A stretch of 64,000 bases of DNA from Oxalobacteraceae bacterium OTU3CAMAD1 (GCA_024123915.1 CP099650.1:5890001-5954000), one strand, 5' to 3'; positions 1-10,442 are shown, counted from the stretch's first letter. Program-made: numbers and translations. The notes: generated by a model not told the origin, from the sequence alone.

Positions 1-61
1 ACTCGAACCAACGACCCCCGCGTTATCAACACGGTGCTCTAACCAGCTGAGCTACAGCCCC
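1..61 (-). tRNA. tRNA-Ile (GAT), 3' end cut by window start
   Basis: On the minus strand the sequence begins GGGGCTGTAGCTCAG and continues through a D-arm, an anticodon loop TTGATAA (anticodon GAT) and the T-arm GGTTCGAGT, where the window ends. The acceptor 3' strand is outside. It lies directly after 16S in the transcribed direction, the usual place for tRNA-Ile in a 16S-Ile-Ala-23S spacer. Confidence 0.95.
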
Positions 62-68
62 AAATGCT

Positions 69-108
69 GTTCTTTGAATTTACAGTCGATAAGTGTGAAC
101 GCTTGATG
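69..108. repeat. 3' arm of the 16S rRNA processing stem
   Basis: This stretch in the 16S to tRNA-Ile spacer is nearly complementary to 1836-1877 in the 16S leader. In the transcript the two arms would pair and loop out the whole 16S, the arrangement cut by RNase III in bacterial rRNA maturation. The shared core is CAGTCGATAAGTGTG. Confidence 0.8.
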
Positions 109-136
109 AGTGAGTTATTGCTAACTCGTGCGACTC

Positions 137-1668
<1,532 letters not shown>

Positions 1669-1835
1669 AATCTCTGTTACTTTTGCCGTTTTACCGGCAC
1701 TCTTATTACTAAGAGGTCGCTCACTCAAAATACTGACAGGCCACTACTTTCGTAGCGCCTATTTCATTACTTCTTGTGAACATTTGATATTTTAAGTATC
1801 GCGAAACTCGGTTGCCCTTGTTCCGCGTGCACTTT

Positions 1836-1877
1836 CATCAAACGTCCACACTTATCGACTGTTAATTTTTAAAGAAC
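1836..1877 (-). promoter_or_regulatory. 16S leader: boxA-like antitermination site and 5' processing-stem arm
   Basis: On the minus strand this reads GTTCTTTAAAAATTAACAG and onward to CATC... complementarity with 69-108. The first part resembles the rRNA boxA element (TGCTCTTTAACA) that loads Nus factors. The remainder forms the 5' arm of the stem enclosing 16S. No other obvious structure was seen between 1669 and 1835. Confidence 0.65.
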
Positions 1878-2043
1878 TTTGTTTGGTGCTGCTTGCACGC
1901 TTGACAAATCGTTTTGTTCGTCAGCGCAGAAGAAAGAGTATGAAGCGTTTCGCTTATTTCGTCAACCCCTCAAACCACTTCTTCTTTCGCTCGTTTCACT
2001 CTGCAACACCTTGTTTTGTGTGCGTCGTTTTGCGAGGAGGCGA

Positions 2044-2073
2044 ACTATATCAAAGCGCCCACCGGCTTGGCAA
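2044..2073 (-). promoter_or_regulatory. candidate rRNA operon promoter
   Basis: On the minus strand, TTGCCA (2068-2073) and TATAGT (2044-2049) are separated by 18 bp and followed by a GC-rich start region. This is the best sigma-70 type match in the 555-bp gap between 16S and the first protein gene, and would start transcription near 2037. The gap 1669-2223 otherwise holds the rRNA leader and presumably the divergent promoter of the kinase at 2224, for which I see no clear boxes. Confidence 0.5.
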
Positions 2074-2223
2074 GACCTATTTTCTGTTCCCCTCCCCGCG
2101 CCGTCCAATCCCTATTTCTTGCAGACTGTCGCATGGGCATGGCGTACAGCCGCCATCACCGTTACAGTTGCACCGTCACAAAACTCGTTACACTTGCCCA
2201 GTACTCAAGAGTGAAAGCCTTAC

Positions 2224-3588
2224 ATGTTTCCTATGCCTAAAACGCAAGACACCCTGAAGACCGCCGCCGCCGGGCTGCATCGCGGCTTCGACGCGACCGC
2301 CACATGGGTGACTCAGCTGTCGTGGTGGAAGTTCCTGGTGTTCGCAGTGTTGATGCTGATTGCCGGCTCCATTCTTCAGGACGAGCTATTTTCGTCGAGC
2401 CCGGTTCAGGAGGAAGTGGTACGCAGCGACAAAAAACGCAAAGGCGCCGACACCAATATCGTGATCGACGACAGCGGCATTCGGTTCAACATGCGCGGCA
2501 AGCGTAATAAGGATGCGGAAAAGGCCGAAAGCAGTGTCGACGAAAATGGCGTTCCGCGCGCCGAGCCAGCAGAACCAGCGCCGCCGGCCGAGCCGGCGGC
2601 GCCAGAAGCACCCGCCGAGCCGGCCGAGCCAGCCGCTGCCCACAACAAGGGCGGCAAGGCCGACAAAACCATCACCCCGGCCGTCCCCGCCCTGCCCACC
2701 CTGCCTGGCGAGGAGGTCCACATCGATTTGCCGCCGCAAATCGGCGAAGAATTGTCCAACGCTATTGAAGAGGCGGTCGACGACGCGGCCGAGCAGAAAG
2801 TCGCCCGCTACCACGGCCAGGCGTCGACCTGGTTCCGCAGCTTCATCACCTTGCTGGTGCTGGCCCTATTCGGCATCAAGGCACTCATGGGCAGCAAAAA
2901 ACGCGCCGAAGCGGAAACCCAGACCGCCAACGCGGCGGTCGAGCGCGAATCCATGCAGCGCCAGCTGAGCGAGGCGAAGATGCAGATGATGCAGGCGCAG
3001 GTCGAACCGCACTTTTTGTTCAACACCTTGGCCTCGGTCGAGCACCTTATAGAGACCGACCCGCCGCGCGCCTCCGCCATGCAGCGCAGCCTGATCAAAT
3101 ACCTGCGCGCGGTGCTGCCGCAAATGCGCGACAACGCGCTGATCACCAACCTCGGCCGCGAAGCCGACATGGTCGTGGCCTATCTGAATTTGCTCAAAAT
3201 GCGCATGGAAGAGCGCCTGACGGTCGACTTCGACATCCCCGACGGCCTGCGCACCGCCGCGTTCCCGCCGATGATGCTGCAATCGATGGTGGAAAACGCC
3301 ATCAAGCACGGCCTCGAAGCCAAGCCGCAAGGCGGCACGCTCAAAGTGCGCGCCGACGTGGCCCACAATAAACTGCGCGTCATCGTCAGCGACGACGGCC
3401 TCGGCTTTGGCGCGGTGCCCAGCGACGGCACGGGGCTGGGCCTGATGACCATCCGCGAACGCCTGAAACTACTGCACGGCGATCAGGGCCAGCTGCTGAT
3501 CGCGGCCAACAGCCCGAGCGGCGTCATCGCCACGATCGAGGTGCCGTATCAGCTGGCCAATAAAGAACCCAAACACGAGCCGAAGTAA
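2224..3588 (+). CDS. LytS/YpdA-type sensor histidine kinase
   Basis: A 454-residue inner-membrane kinase of the His_kinase (PF06580) class. One membrane segment lies at about residues 35-52 and a second at about 206-222. Between them is a roughly 150-residue segment containing a low-complexity proline/alanine/glutamate tract (about 111-138). A short coiled coil (224-255) leads to the phosphoacceptor motif PHFLFN with His263. The ATPase part shows ENAIKHG (about 357), DGLGFG (391) and GTGLGL (402). The next gene, 88 bp downstream, encodes a LytTR response regulator and is the likely partner. The signal sensed is unknown. The ATG at 2224 is used; an in-frame ATG at 2233 is an alternative, and no strong ribosome binding site decides between them. 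Confidence 0.88.
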   Translation: MFPMPKTQDTLKTAAAGLHRGFDATATWVTQLSWWKFLVFAVLMLIAGSILQDELFSSSPVQEEVVRSDKKRKGADTNIVIDDSGIRFNMRGKRNKDAEKAESSVDENGVPRAEPAEPAPPAEPAAPEAPAEPAEPAAAHNKGGKADKTITPAVPALPTLPGEEVHIDLPPQIGEELSNAIEEAVDDAAEQKVARYHGQASTWFRSFITLLVLALFGIKALMGSKKRAEAETQTANAAVERESMQRQLSEAKMQMMQAQVEPHFLFNTLASVEHLIETDPPRASAMQRSLIKYLRAVLPQMRDNALITNLGREADMVVAYLNLLKMRMEERLTVDFDIPDGLRTAAFPPMMLQSMVENAIKHGLEAKPQGGTLKVRADVAHNKLRVIVSDDGLGFGAVPSDGTGLGLMTIRERLKLLHGDQGQLLIAANSPSGVIATIEVPYQLANKEPKHEPK

Positions 3589-3676
3589 AAGCCGAACGAA
3601 GAGCGATTGATTATTGCGCCGATTCGTTGAATAATTGACCAAATAATCACTCACACCTAATAACTGAAAACCACTC

Positions 3677-4438
3677 ATGCCTACAGCAATCATTGCCGAT
3701 GACGAACGTTTGATGCGCGATCAATTGCGCATGCGCCTGGGCCAAGTCTGGCCCGAACTGGACATTATCGGCGAAGCCAAGAACGGCGACGAGGCGATCG
3801 AGCTGGTCGACCAGCTCAAGCCGGACTTCACGTTTCTCGATATTCGCATGCCGGGCAAGACCGGCATGGAGGCGGCCACCGTCATCGGCAACAAAAGCCA
3901 TATCGTCTTCGTAACGGCCTACGATGCCTACGCGGTGGAGGCGTTCGAGCGCGGCGCTGTCGATTACGTCCTCAAACCGCCCGAGCCGGAGCGCTTGCAG
4001 ATCACCGTCGACCGCCTCAAGACACGCCTGAGCAAACCGGCGGCGGACGTCAACGCCAGCGTGACCGCGATGCTGTCGCAACTGGCGGAGAAAATCACCG
4101 CGCCGAAACCAGCGTATCTGCAATGGATTCAGGCCAGCATCGGCCAGGACCTGCGCATGATTCCGGTCGAGGAAATCCTGTTCTTCCGCTCCGACGAAAA
4201 GTACACCTGCGTGCAGACCGAGCGCTACGAGGCGCTGATCCGCAAGCCGGTACGCGACCTGGCGGAGGAACTCGATCCCGCGCTGTTCTGGCAAATCCAC
4301 CGCGCCACCCTGGTCAATGTTAACGCCATCGAAGGCGTAACGCGCGACATCCGTGGCCGTCATCTCGTTATGATTAAAGGTAAGTCGGACAAGCTTGAAG
4401 TAAGCCGCAGTTTCCTGCATTTGTTCAAGCAAATGTGA
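3677..4438 (+). CDS. LytTR-family response regulator
   Basis: A 253-residue cytoplasmic regulator. The receiver domain has the acidic pair Asp8/Asp9, the phosphoacceptor Asp55 in FLDIRMPG, and the conserved Lys near residue 108 (VLKPP). A LytTR DNA-binding domain follows from about residue 145, with the typical EILFFRSDEKYTCV and FWQIHRATLVN segments. It follows the LytS-type kinase at 2224 and is probably its phosphorylation target. Target promoters cannot be told from the sequence. A strong hairpin follows its stop codon. Confidence 0.92.
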   Translation: MPTAIIADDERLMRDQLRMRLGQVWPELDIIGEAKNGDEAIELVDQLKPDFTFLDIRMPGKTGMEAATVIGNKSHIVFVTAYDAYAVEAFERGAVDYVLKPPEPERLQITVDRLKTRLSKPAADVNASVTAMLSQLAEKITAPKPAYLQWIQASIGQDLRMIPVEEILFFRSDEKYTCVQTERYEALIRKPVRDLAEELDPALFWQIHRATLVNVNAIEGVTRDIRGRHLVMIKGKSDKLEVSRSFLHLFKQM

Positions 4439-4447
4439 CGACGATCC

Positions 4448-4472
4448 GTGGATGCCGGGGCCCGGCGTCCAC
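4448..4472. terminator. hairpin after the LytTR regulator
   Basis: GTGGATGCCGGG and CCCGGCGTCCAC form a 12-bp stem with one G-T pair, just after the stop at 4438. There is no run of T after it, so it may end or stabilise the transcript rather than act as a classical intrinsic terminator. Confidence 0.45.
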
Positions 4473-4552
4473 TTGAGACAAGTCAACAGGATTGAGTAGA
4501 GATTGCGATACTGTACCCGTTGCAGCCGCCCTCTTCGGCTGAGGGATGCCGC

Positions 4553-5743
4553 ATGAAAATGCCCGGCCAAGCCAGATCGTTATTCAAGCTGCCCGTGATC
4601 AGTATCGGCGCAGCCTTGTTCGCCCGCCTGTCGTGGCGCATGGGCTGGTTGTGCTCCAGCGCCAACTCCGCCGCGCACAAGCGCAGCCGGGGCATCATCC
4701 AGCATGCCAGCGACGCCATCATCATCACCGACGAGCATCAGCACATCCTGCAAGCCAATCCGTCGGCCGCCGCCATGTTCGGCACCACCGTGCAATCGAT
4801 GGAGGGCGTACCGCTACAGCAATTCATTCCGCGCGACCAGCGCCAGACCGGCGGCACCTCGTCCACCCACTACTTCGGCTCGACCGGCATCCGCCTGCGC
4901 ATGAAAGGCCGGCGCGCCAGCGACTACGCGGTCACCGGCATGAAAGCCAACGGCCAGCACTTCCCGCTCGAGGGATCGATCTCCTCCCTGTCGGAAAACG
5001 GCCACCAGATCTACACCATCATCCTGCGCGACATCACCGAACGCAAGCAAGTGCAGGAGCAGCTCGAGCAATCGTATTCGCAATTGCGCGAACTGTCGGC
5101 GGCGCTGCAAACGATACGGGAGGAGGAACGCAAGCACATCGCCCGCGAGCTGCACGACGATCTCGGCCAACTACTGGCCACGTTGCGGGTCGACCTGGCG
5201 CTGCTGCAGCAGAAGTCGGGCGGCGATCCGGCCGCGCGCAAGCTGCAGGCGGGCATGGACGATCTGCTGATGTCGGCCATCACATCGCTGCGGCGCATCG
5301 CCAGCAATCTGCGGCCGCGCGCGCTCGACGAGGGAGGTTTGTATTTTGCGCTGGAAAGCCTGCGCCAGGAATTCGTGTCGCGCTACGGCATCTCCTGCCG
5401 GTTGCACGCGAATGAAGAGGATTTGATACTCGATGACGCCTACAGCACGGCCATCTTCCGCATTGCGCAGGAAGCGCTGACCAACATCACGCGCCACGCG
5501 GAGGCGCAAAACGTCGAGCTGACCTTGCGGCGTTCGGAATCGTCGCTGCAAATTTCTATCCACGACGACGGTCGCGGCATCGCCGAACAGGACATGGACA
5601 AGGCGTCGTCCTTTGGCCTGATCGGGATGCGCGAACGGGTCTGGGCACTGCACGGCGACATTTCCATCCTCAGCGACAGCGGCACCCGGATCATCATCCG
5701 GCTACCGCTGCGGTCCCAGGAAAGCGCCGTCGATCCTGCTTAG
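4553..5743 (+). CDS. PAS-domain sensor histidine kinase (NarX/DegS type, HisKA_3)
   Basis: A 396-residue kinase from the ATG at 4553, chosen because GAGGGA lies 7 nt upstream; an ATG at 4520 would add 11 residues. A PAS domain spans about residues 46-164 (SDAIIITDEHQHILQANPS through ILRDITERK). The dimerisation/phosphotransfer motif ERKHIARELHDDLGQ places the phosphoacceptor at about His201. The C-terminal ATPase domain shows AQEALTNITRHA and DDGRGI. Such kinases normally pair with a NarL/FixJ regulator, but none lies next to it. One hydrophobic stretch near residues 10-35 may be a weak membrane anchor. Its stop overlaps the stop of the convergent porin gene by 4 bp. Confidence 0.85.
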   Translation: MKMPGQARSLFKLPVISIGAALFARLSWRMGWLCSSANSAAHKRSRGIIQHASDAIIITDEHQHILQANPSAAAMFGTTVQSMEGVPLQQFIPRDQRQTGGTSSTHYFGSTGIRLRMKGRRASDYAVTGMKANGQHFPLEGSISSLSENGHQIYTIILRDITERKQVQEQLEQSYSQLRELSAALQTIREEERKHIARELHDDLGQLLATLRVDLALLQQKSGGDPAARKLQAGMDDLLMSAITSLRRIASNLRPRALDEGGLYFALESLRQEFVSRYGISCRLHANEEDLILDDAYSTAIFRIAQEALTNITRHAEAQNVELTLRRSESSLQISIHDDGRGIAEQDMDKASSFGLIGMRERVWALHGDISILSDSGTRIIIRLPLRSQESAVDPA

Positions 5744-6828
5744 AACGAGTGACGCACGCCAACGTTGAAGGCTTTGTCGCCCGTACCGGCTTCGTTGTTG
5801 TTACCCACGGTGTAGCCGGCGCCGTTCTTGTTCTTGATCTTGGCGTAGGCGATGTAAGCACCGGTACGCTTCGACAACGCGTGCAGGTAACCCACGGCCC
5901 ACTGATCGGCATCCTGGTTAAAGTTGGTCTTGTCGTTCTTGCGGATCGCCGAGGCCATGATGGTGCCGCTGCCGACCGGCACTTGCACGCCGACCAGGAT
6001 GTCGTTGCTTTCCAGGCTGGCGCGTGGTGCGACGGCGTAGCCGTAGGCGTTGGCCACAGGCAGCGCGGCGCTGTTGACGCCTTTGTTGTCGCCGTAGGCG
6101 AAGTAAGCCTTGACCACCTTGAAGTCGTAGTTGATCGCGAACAGGGTGTTGCGGCCCGAGTCGCGGTTCACGGCAGGGGTGGTGCCGACGGCGACGGTGT
6201 CGTTGTTACGGTTGTTGTACACCAGGCGTGCGTTCAGCGCGGCCTGCGAGAAGTTCAGGCCCAGGCCGAACTGACGGCCGGCTTCGCTGCTGCCGGCCTG
6301 CTCGCCCAGCGCGTACAGCGCTTCGGCGCTGAAACCGGACATGACAGGCGTGGCGTAGACGACGGCGTTGCTGACGCGGGTGTTGGCGCCGGCGGTCGGG
6401 AACAAGTTCTTGATCGAACCGGCATAGCCGGCGCCGAACGGGTCGGCCACTTGGCTCATGGCGTTGTACAGCATCGTGTACTGGCGACCCAGGGTCAGCG
6501 TGCCGGCTTCCTTGCTGCGCAGACCGACGAATGCCTGGCGATTGAACAGCGCGCTGTTGGTGTTGTCCAGGGTGCCGTCATCGACTTTCAGGCCGGTCTC
6601 GATCTGGAAGATGGCCGACAGGCCGTTGCCCAGATCTTCGGTGCCGCGGAAACCCAGACGGGACTGGCTGCCGATACCGCTGGTGACTTTGGTCACGCTG
6701 CCGGCCGCGCCACCGCGCTCGCTGACGATACCGGCATCGACGATACCGTAGATCGTTACGTTCGATTGAGCTTGCGCCTGCGCTGCGAAACCGCCGATGA
6801 TCATTGCTGCCAGAGTAAGTTTTTTCAC
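5740..6828 (-). CDS. general outer-membrane porin (Burkholderia OmpC-like)
   Basis: A 362-residue porin of the Gram-negative porin_4 type. A signal peptide (about residues 1-20, ending AQAQA) precedes the hallmark SNVTIYGIVDAGI opening strand. Later segments (GSQSRLGFRGTEDLGNGLSA, TLGRQYTMLYN) and the C-terminal NVGVRHSF with terminal Phe are typical of beta-barrel export signals. It would form a trimeric 16-strand channel for small hydrophilic solutes. The start at 6828 is a GTG, supported by a signal peptide that begins exactly there. No neighbouring gene suggests a specific substrate. Confidence 0.93.
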   Translation of the reverse strand: MKKLTLAAMIIGGFAAQAQAQSNVTIYGIVDAGIVSERGGAAGSVTKVTSGIGSQSRLGFRGTEDLGNGLSAIFQIETGLKVDDGTLDNTNSALFNRQAFVGLRSKEAGTLTLGRQYTMLYNAMSQVADPFGAGYAGSIKNLFPTAGANTRVSNAVVYATPVMSGFSAEALYALGEQAGSSEAGRQFGLGLNFSQAALNARLVYNNRNNDTVAVGTTPAVNRDSGRNTLFAINYDFKVVKAYFAYGDNKGVNSAALPVANAYGYAVAPRASLESNDILVGVQVPVGSGTIMASAIRKNDKTNFNQDADQWAVGYLHALSKRTGAYIAYAKIKNKNGAGYTVGNNNEAGTGDKAFNVGVRHSF

Positions 6829-6937
6829 TTGATGTTCTCTACTGAAGGTTGAAAGAAAGCTGCACGGGGCGAATCATGCCTATCAATTACTTCAACAATG
6901 TGACAACACCAATTTGTTGTAAATCAACATCAGTCGT

Positions 6938-6968
6938 GAAAAAAAAGGTAACGCGGCAACGCCGCGTT
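6938..6968 (-). terminator. intrinsic terminator of the methyltransferase gene
   Basis: On the minus strand AACGCGGC-GTT-GCCGCGTT forms an 8-bp stem with a 3-nt loop, followed by ACC and eight T. It lies 11 bp after the stop at 6979 and would end the cysB-methyltransferase transcript before the porin promoter. Confidence 0.85.
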
Positions 6969-6978
6969 CAGACCAAAC

Positions 6979-7632
6979 TTACTTCAGCTTGCAGCTCAAC
7001 AGGTAGTAGTACTGCAGCCGCTCGATGCGGATCTGCTTGGCCGACGCCGCGAAACGCTTGCGCAAGGTGCTGTCGGTCAGGTAGTTGTGCATCACCTCGT
7101 AGCGCTGGCCGTCGTCGGCCGTCAGGATCTGGAAGGTGTTGCCTTCCAGGTCGGTGCGGGCGAACACCATGGTGTCGCCATCGACATACGACTCGTCGAG
7201 CAGCACCAGCATCACGTCCTTGCCCAGCTTGGCGCGCAAGGTCTTGAGGTATTTTTCCTGGTCCTCGCGCTTGACGTGGGTCCACAGCCCGGCGGCGAAA
7301 ACCGCGGTGTACTTGCCTTCCAGGTCGTCCGGCAGGTTGAACGCGTCCATCACGCCGAAGGTCACGACGTCCTCGTCCAGGCCGCGCGTCTCGGCCAGCG
7401 CGATCATTTCCGGCAGCAGATCGGTGGCGTGCACGGACTCGGCCACCTCGGCGATCAAATCGGTCCAATAGGCGGTGCCGCAGGCGAGCTCCAGCACCTT
7501 GTGGCCCTGGAACAGCTCGGCGACCATTTCCTGCAGGTCGTCCAGGTCGTCGAAGCGCTCTTCGCGCGCGTAGACCTGGTCATAGTTGTCGGCATTGACG
7601 GCATAGAATTGTGCCAACTGATTGGTAATCAT
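6979..7632 (-). CDS. class I SAM-dependent methyltransferase
   Basis: A 217-residue cytoplasmic enzyme with a Rossmann-type SAM fold. Motif I is VLELACGTAYWT (about residues 45-56), followed by an acidic residue in HATDLLPEMI (ribose binding) and FGVMDAFNLP. The C-terminal half carries the substrate-side strands. The substrate is not evident; the closest general family is Methyltransf_25/11. It lies 15 bp downstream of cysB on the same strand and is followed by an intrinsic terminator, so it is probably co-transcribed with cysB. Whether it acts in sulfur metabolism is only a guess from position. Confidence 0.82.
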   Translation of the reverse strand: MITNQLAQFYAVNADNYDQVYAREERFDDLDDLQEMVAELFQGHKVLELACGTAYWTDLIAEVAESVHATDLLPEMIALAETRGLDEDVVTFGVMDAFNLPDDLEGKYTAVFAAGLWTHVKREDQEKYLKTLRAKLGKDVMLVLLDESYVDGDTMVFARTDLEGNTFQILTADDGQRYEVMHNYLTDSTLRKRFAASAKQIRIERLQYYYLLSCKLK

Positions 7633-7647
7633 GGTAGTGCTTTCTAG

Positions 7648-8589
7648 TTACAGTTCGTAGTGCTCTTTTTCACCGCTCATGGCCTGTTCGATCAACTTGC
7701 GGTTGAGCGTCGGGGCCAGCAGTTCAATAAAGGTATATATATAGCTGCGCAAATAGGCGCCCTGCTTGACCGCCACCCGCGACACATTCATGCCGAACAG
7801 GTGGCCGACAGGGATGGCGCGCAGGTTCTTGTCGCGCTCGGCGTCATAGGCCATGCCCGCTATGATACCAATCCCCATGCCCAACTCCACATAGGTCTTG
7901 ATCACATCGGCGTCTATGGCTTCCAGCAACACGTCCAGCTTCAGCCCGCGCAGGGAAAACGCGTGGTCTATCTTGCTGCGGCCGGCGAAGGCGCCATCGT
8001 ACGTGATGATGGGGAATGCGGCAATTTCTTCCAGGGTCACCTGCTTCGATTTAAGCAAAGGATGGTCCGGCGCCACCACCACCACATGCTCCCATTGATA
8101 ACACGGCAACGTTATCAGTCCGGTAATTCCGGCGATGGATTCGGTGGCGATGGCCAGGTCGGCCTGGTCGCGCTGGACCATTTCGGCGATCTGCTGCGGG
8201 TTGCCTTGCAATAAAGACAAGCGCACTTTCGGAAACTTCAGCATGAAGGCCTGCACCACCTTCGGCAGGGTGTAGCGCGCCTGGGTGTGCGTGGTGGCAA
8301 TGGTGAAGCTGCCGCTGTCCTGGGCCGCGTATTCCTTGCCGATGCGCTTGAGGCTGTCGATTTCCTGCATAATCAACTCCACCGACTCCAACACCAGCCG
8401 TCCCGGCTCGGTCAAGCCCCGTATACGCTTGCCGTGGCGGGTGAAGATATCGACGCCGAGCTCCTCCTCCAGCTCGATAATCGCCTTCGACACGCCGGGC
8501 TGGGAGGTAAACAGGGCCTTGGCGGCGTCGGTCAGGTTGTAGTTCTGGCGTACGGCCTCGCGCACGAAGCGCAGTTGGTGAAGGTTCAT
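7648..8589 (-). CDS. cysB: LysR-type regulator CysB
   Basis: A 313-residue LysR-family activator. The N-terminal winged helix-turn-helix (residues 1-62) matches the CysB/Cbl subfamily closely (MNLHQLRFVREAVRQNYNL, QPGVSKAIIELEEELG, FTRHGKRI). The effector domain holds ATTHTQARYTLP, a segment typical of the sulfate/O-acetylserine binding pocket of CysB. It is transcribed away from cysI across a 152-bp region containing a repeated motif that may be its operator. Role: control of sulfate assimilation. Separation of CysB from Cbl or SsuR paralogues would need a tree; location favours CysB. Confidence 0.92.
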   Translation of the reverse strand: MNLHQLRFVREAVRQNYNLTDAAKALFTSQPGVSKAIIELEEELGVDIFTRHGKRIRGLTEPGRLVLESVELIMQEIDSLKRIGKEYAAQDSGSFTIATTHTQARYTLPKVVQAFMLKFPKVRLSLLQGNPQQIAEMVQRDQADLAIATESIAGITGLITLPCYQWEHVVVVAPDHPLLKSKQVTLEEIAAFPIITYDGAFAGRSKIDHAFSLRGLKLDVLLEAIDADVIKTYVELGMGIGIIAGMAYDAERDKNLRAIPVGHLFGMNVSRVAVKQGAYLRSYIYTFIELLAPTLNRKLIEQAMSGEKEHYEL

Positions 8590-8651
8590 CTAGTCTTGGC
8601 CCATCTTAAAATTATTAGCGTCCATGCTTATGCCCAATCCTTATATAAGCA

Positions 8652-8686
8652 AATAAAGACTAAGTCGTTTGGAATAAAGACGAAGT
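8652..8686 (+). promoter_or_regulatory. direct repeat upstream of cysI, possible CysB site
   Basis: AATAAAGACTAAGT (8652-8665) and AATAAAGACGAAGT (8673-8686) differ at one base and are 21 bp apart, two helical turns. They lie just upstream of and within the candidate cysI promoter in the cysB-cysI divergent region, where a LysR-type regulator would be expected to bind. Confidence 0.45.
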
Positions 8687-8696
8687 TTATTACTAT
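8669..8696 (+). promoter_or_regulatory. candidate cysI operon promoter
   Basis: TTGGAA (8669-8674) and TACTAT (8691-8696) are spaced by 16 bp and would give a leader of about 40 nt to the cysI start. The weak -35 box fits an activator-dependent promoter. Confidence 0.45.
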
Positions 8697-8741
8697 TAGC
8701 GCTAGTGTGGGGATTCTAGCAAGCTACTATCTAGGAAGAAT

Positions 8742-10442
8742 ATGTATCAATACGACCAATACGACCATCTTATCGTGCGTGAACGCATCGCACAGTACCG
8801 CGACCAGGTACGGCGCCGCCTCTCCGATGAGCTGACCGAAGCCGAATTCGTGCCGCTGCGCCTGCAGAACGGCCTGTACATGCAACGTCACGCCTACATG
8901 CTGCGCATCGCCGTGCCATACGGCTTGTTGTCGTCCAAGCAAATGCGCATGTTCGCCCACATCGCCCGCAAGTACGACCGCGGCTATGGCCACTTCACCA
9001 CCCGCCAGAACATCCAGTTTAACTGGATCGAGCTGGAACAGACCCCGGACATCCTGAGCGACCTGGCCTCGGTGGAGATGCACGCCATCCAGACCTCGGG
9101 CAACTGCATCCGCAACACCACGTCCGATCCGTACGCCGGCGTCGCCGCCGACGAGATCATCGATCCGCGTCCGTACGCCGAGGTGCTGCGCCAGTGGTCG
9201 ACCTTCCACCCCGAATTCATCGCCCTGCCACGCAAGTTCAAGGTCGCCATCAACGGCGCCGTCGAAGACCGCGCCGCGATCGCCGTGCACGACATCGGCC
9301 TGACCGTGGTGCGCAACGACGCCGGCGAGATCGGCTTCAAGTTCATGGCCGGCGGCGGCATGGGCCGCACCCCGATCCTGGGCAGCGTGATCCGCGACTT
9401 CCTGCCGTGGCAGCACCTGCTGACCTACACCGAAGCCGTGATGCGCGTGTATAACCAGTACGGCCGCCGCGACAACAAGTACAAGGCCCGCATCAAGATC
9501 CTGCTCAAGGCCATCGGCGTCGAGGAGTTCACCCGCCAGGTCGAAGCCGAATGGGTCGACCTCAAGGATGGTCCGGAAACCCTGACCGCCGAAGAGATGC
9601 AGCGCGTAATCGACTACTTCCAGCCGCCTGCGTACAAGCAGCTGGACGACAGCGACGTCACCGCCGCACCCGAGGCGGCCGGCAACAAGGCCTTCGCCAA
9701 CTGGGTCAACCGCAACGTCAAGCCGCACAAGCAGCCCGGCTACGCGGCCGTGGTGCTGTCGCTGAAAAAGACCGGCGTGCCGCCGGGCGACGCCACCGCC
9801 GAGCAGATCGACTTCATGGCCGACCTGTCGGACAAGTACAGCTTCGGCGAACTGCGCGTCACGCACGAGCAGAACATCGTGCTGGCCGACGTCGAGCAGT
9901 CGCAGTTGTTCACCCTGTGGCAGCAAGTGAAGGCCAAAGGCCTGGCGACGCCGAACATCGGCCTGCTGACCGACATGATCTGCTGCCCTGGCGGCGACTT
10001 CTGCTCGCTGGCCAACGCCAAGTCGATCCCGATCGCCGCCGCCATCGCCGAGCGCTTCGACGACATCGACTACCAGCACGACATCGGCGAGATCGAGCTC
10101 AATATCTCCGGCTGCATCAACGCCTGCGGCCACCACCACGTCGGCAGCATCGGCGTGCTCGGTGTCGACAAGGACGGCAGCGAATGGTATCAGGTGTCGA
10201 TCGGCGGCTCGCAGGGCAACCATTCGGCCATCGGCAAGATCATCGGACCATCGTTCTCCGCGCTGCAAATGCCGGAAGTGATCGCCCGCCTGCTGCAGGT
10301 CTATGTGCGCGAGCGCTTCGAGGACGAATCGTTTGCCGCCTGCGCGCAGCGCCTCGGCGTCGCGCCGTTCAAGGAATTTGTATACGCCACGCCGATCGCC
10401 GAAAAGTCGGGTCGCCTGGTAGGAGAGGATGAATATGTCTGA
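8742..10442 (+). CDS. cysI: sulfite reductase hemoprotein (nitrite/sulfite reductase family)
   Basis: A 566-residue siroheme and [4Fe-4S] enzyme that reduces sulfite to sulfide with six electrons. The ferredoxin-like half domain carries GHFTTRQNIQFNWIE, a siroheme-contact motif. The cluster ligands are Cys415-x5-Cys421 (CPGGDFC) and Cys458-x3-Cys462 (CINAC). AGGAAG sits 5 nt before the ATG at 8742. It leads the sulfate assimilation operon. No cysJ flavoprotein is present here, so electrons probably come from another donor, and the DUF934 protein encoded next is a standing partner of this enzyme type. The family also includes nitrite reductases; the cysH/D/N context favours sulfite. Confidence 0.93.
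   Translation: MYQYDQYDHLIVRERIAQYRDQVRRRLSDELTEAEFVPLRLQNGLYMQRHAYMLRIAVPYGLLSSKQMRMFAHIARKYDRGYGHFTTRQNIQFNWIELEQTPDILSDLASVEMHAIQTSGNCIRNTTSDPYAGVAADEIIDPRPYAEVLRQWSTFHPEFIALPRKFKVAINGAVEDRAAIAVHDIGLTVVRNDAGEIGFKFMAGGGMGRTPILGSVIRDFLPWQHLLTYTEAVMRVYNQYGRRDNKYKARIKILLKAIGVEEFTRQVEAEWVDLKDGPETLTAEEMQRVIDYFQPPAYKQLDDSDVTAAPEAAGNKAFANWVNRNVKPHKQPGYAAVVLSLKKTGVPPGDATAEQIDFMADLSDKYSFGELRVTHEQNIVLADVEQSQLFTLWQQVKAKGLATPNIGLLTDMICCPGGDFCSLANAKSIPIAAAIAERFDDIDYQHDIGEIELNISGCINACGHHHVGSIGVLGVDKDGSEWYQVSIGGSQGNHSAIGKIIGPSFSALQMPEVIARLLQVYVRERFEDESFAACAQRLGVAPFKEFVYATPIAEKSGRLVGEDEYV

Noticed and set aside
2044..2223. Promoter for the kinase gene at 2224
   Set aside because: No pair of boxes with acceptable spacing could be picked on the plus strand, so none is listed.
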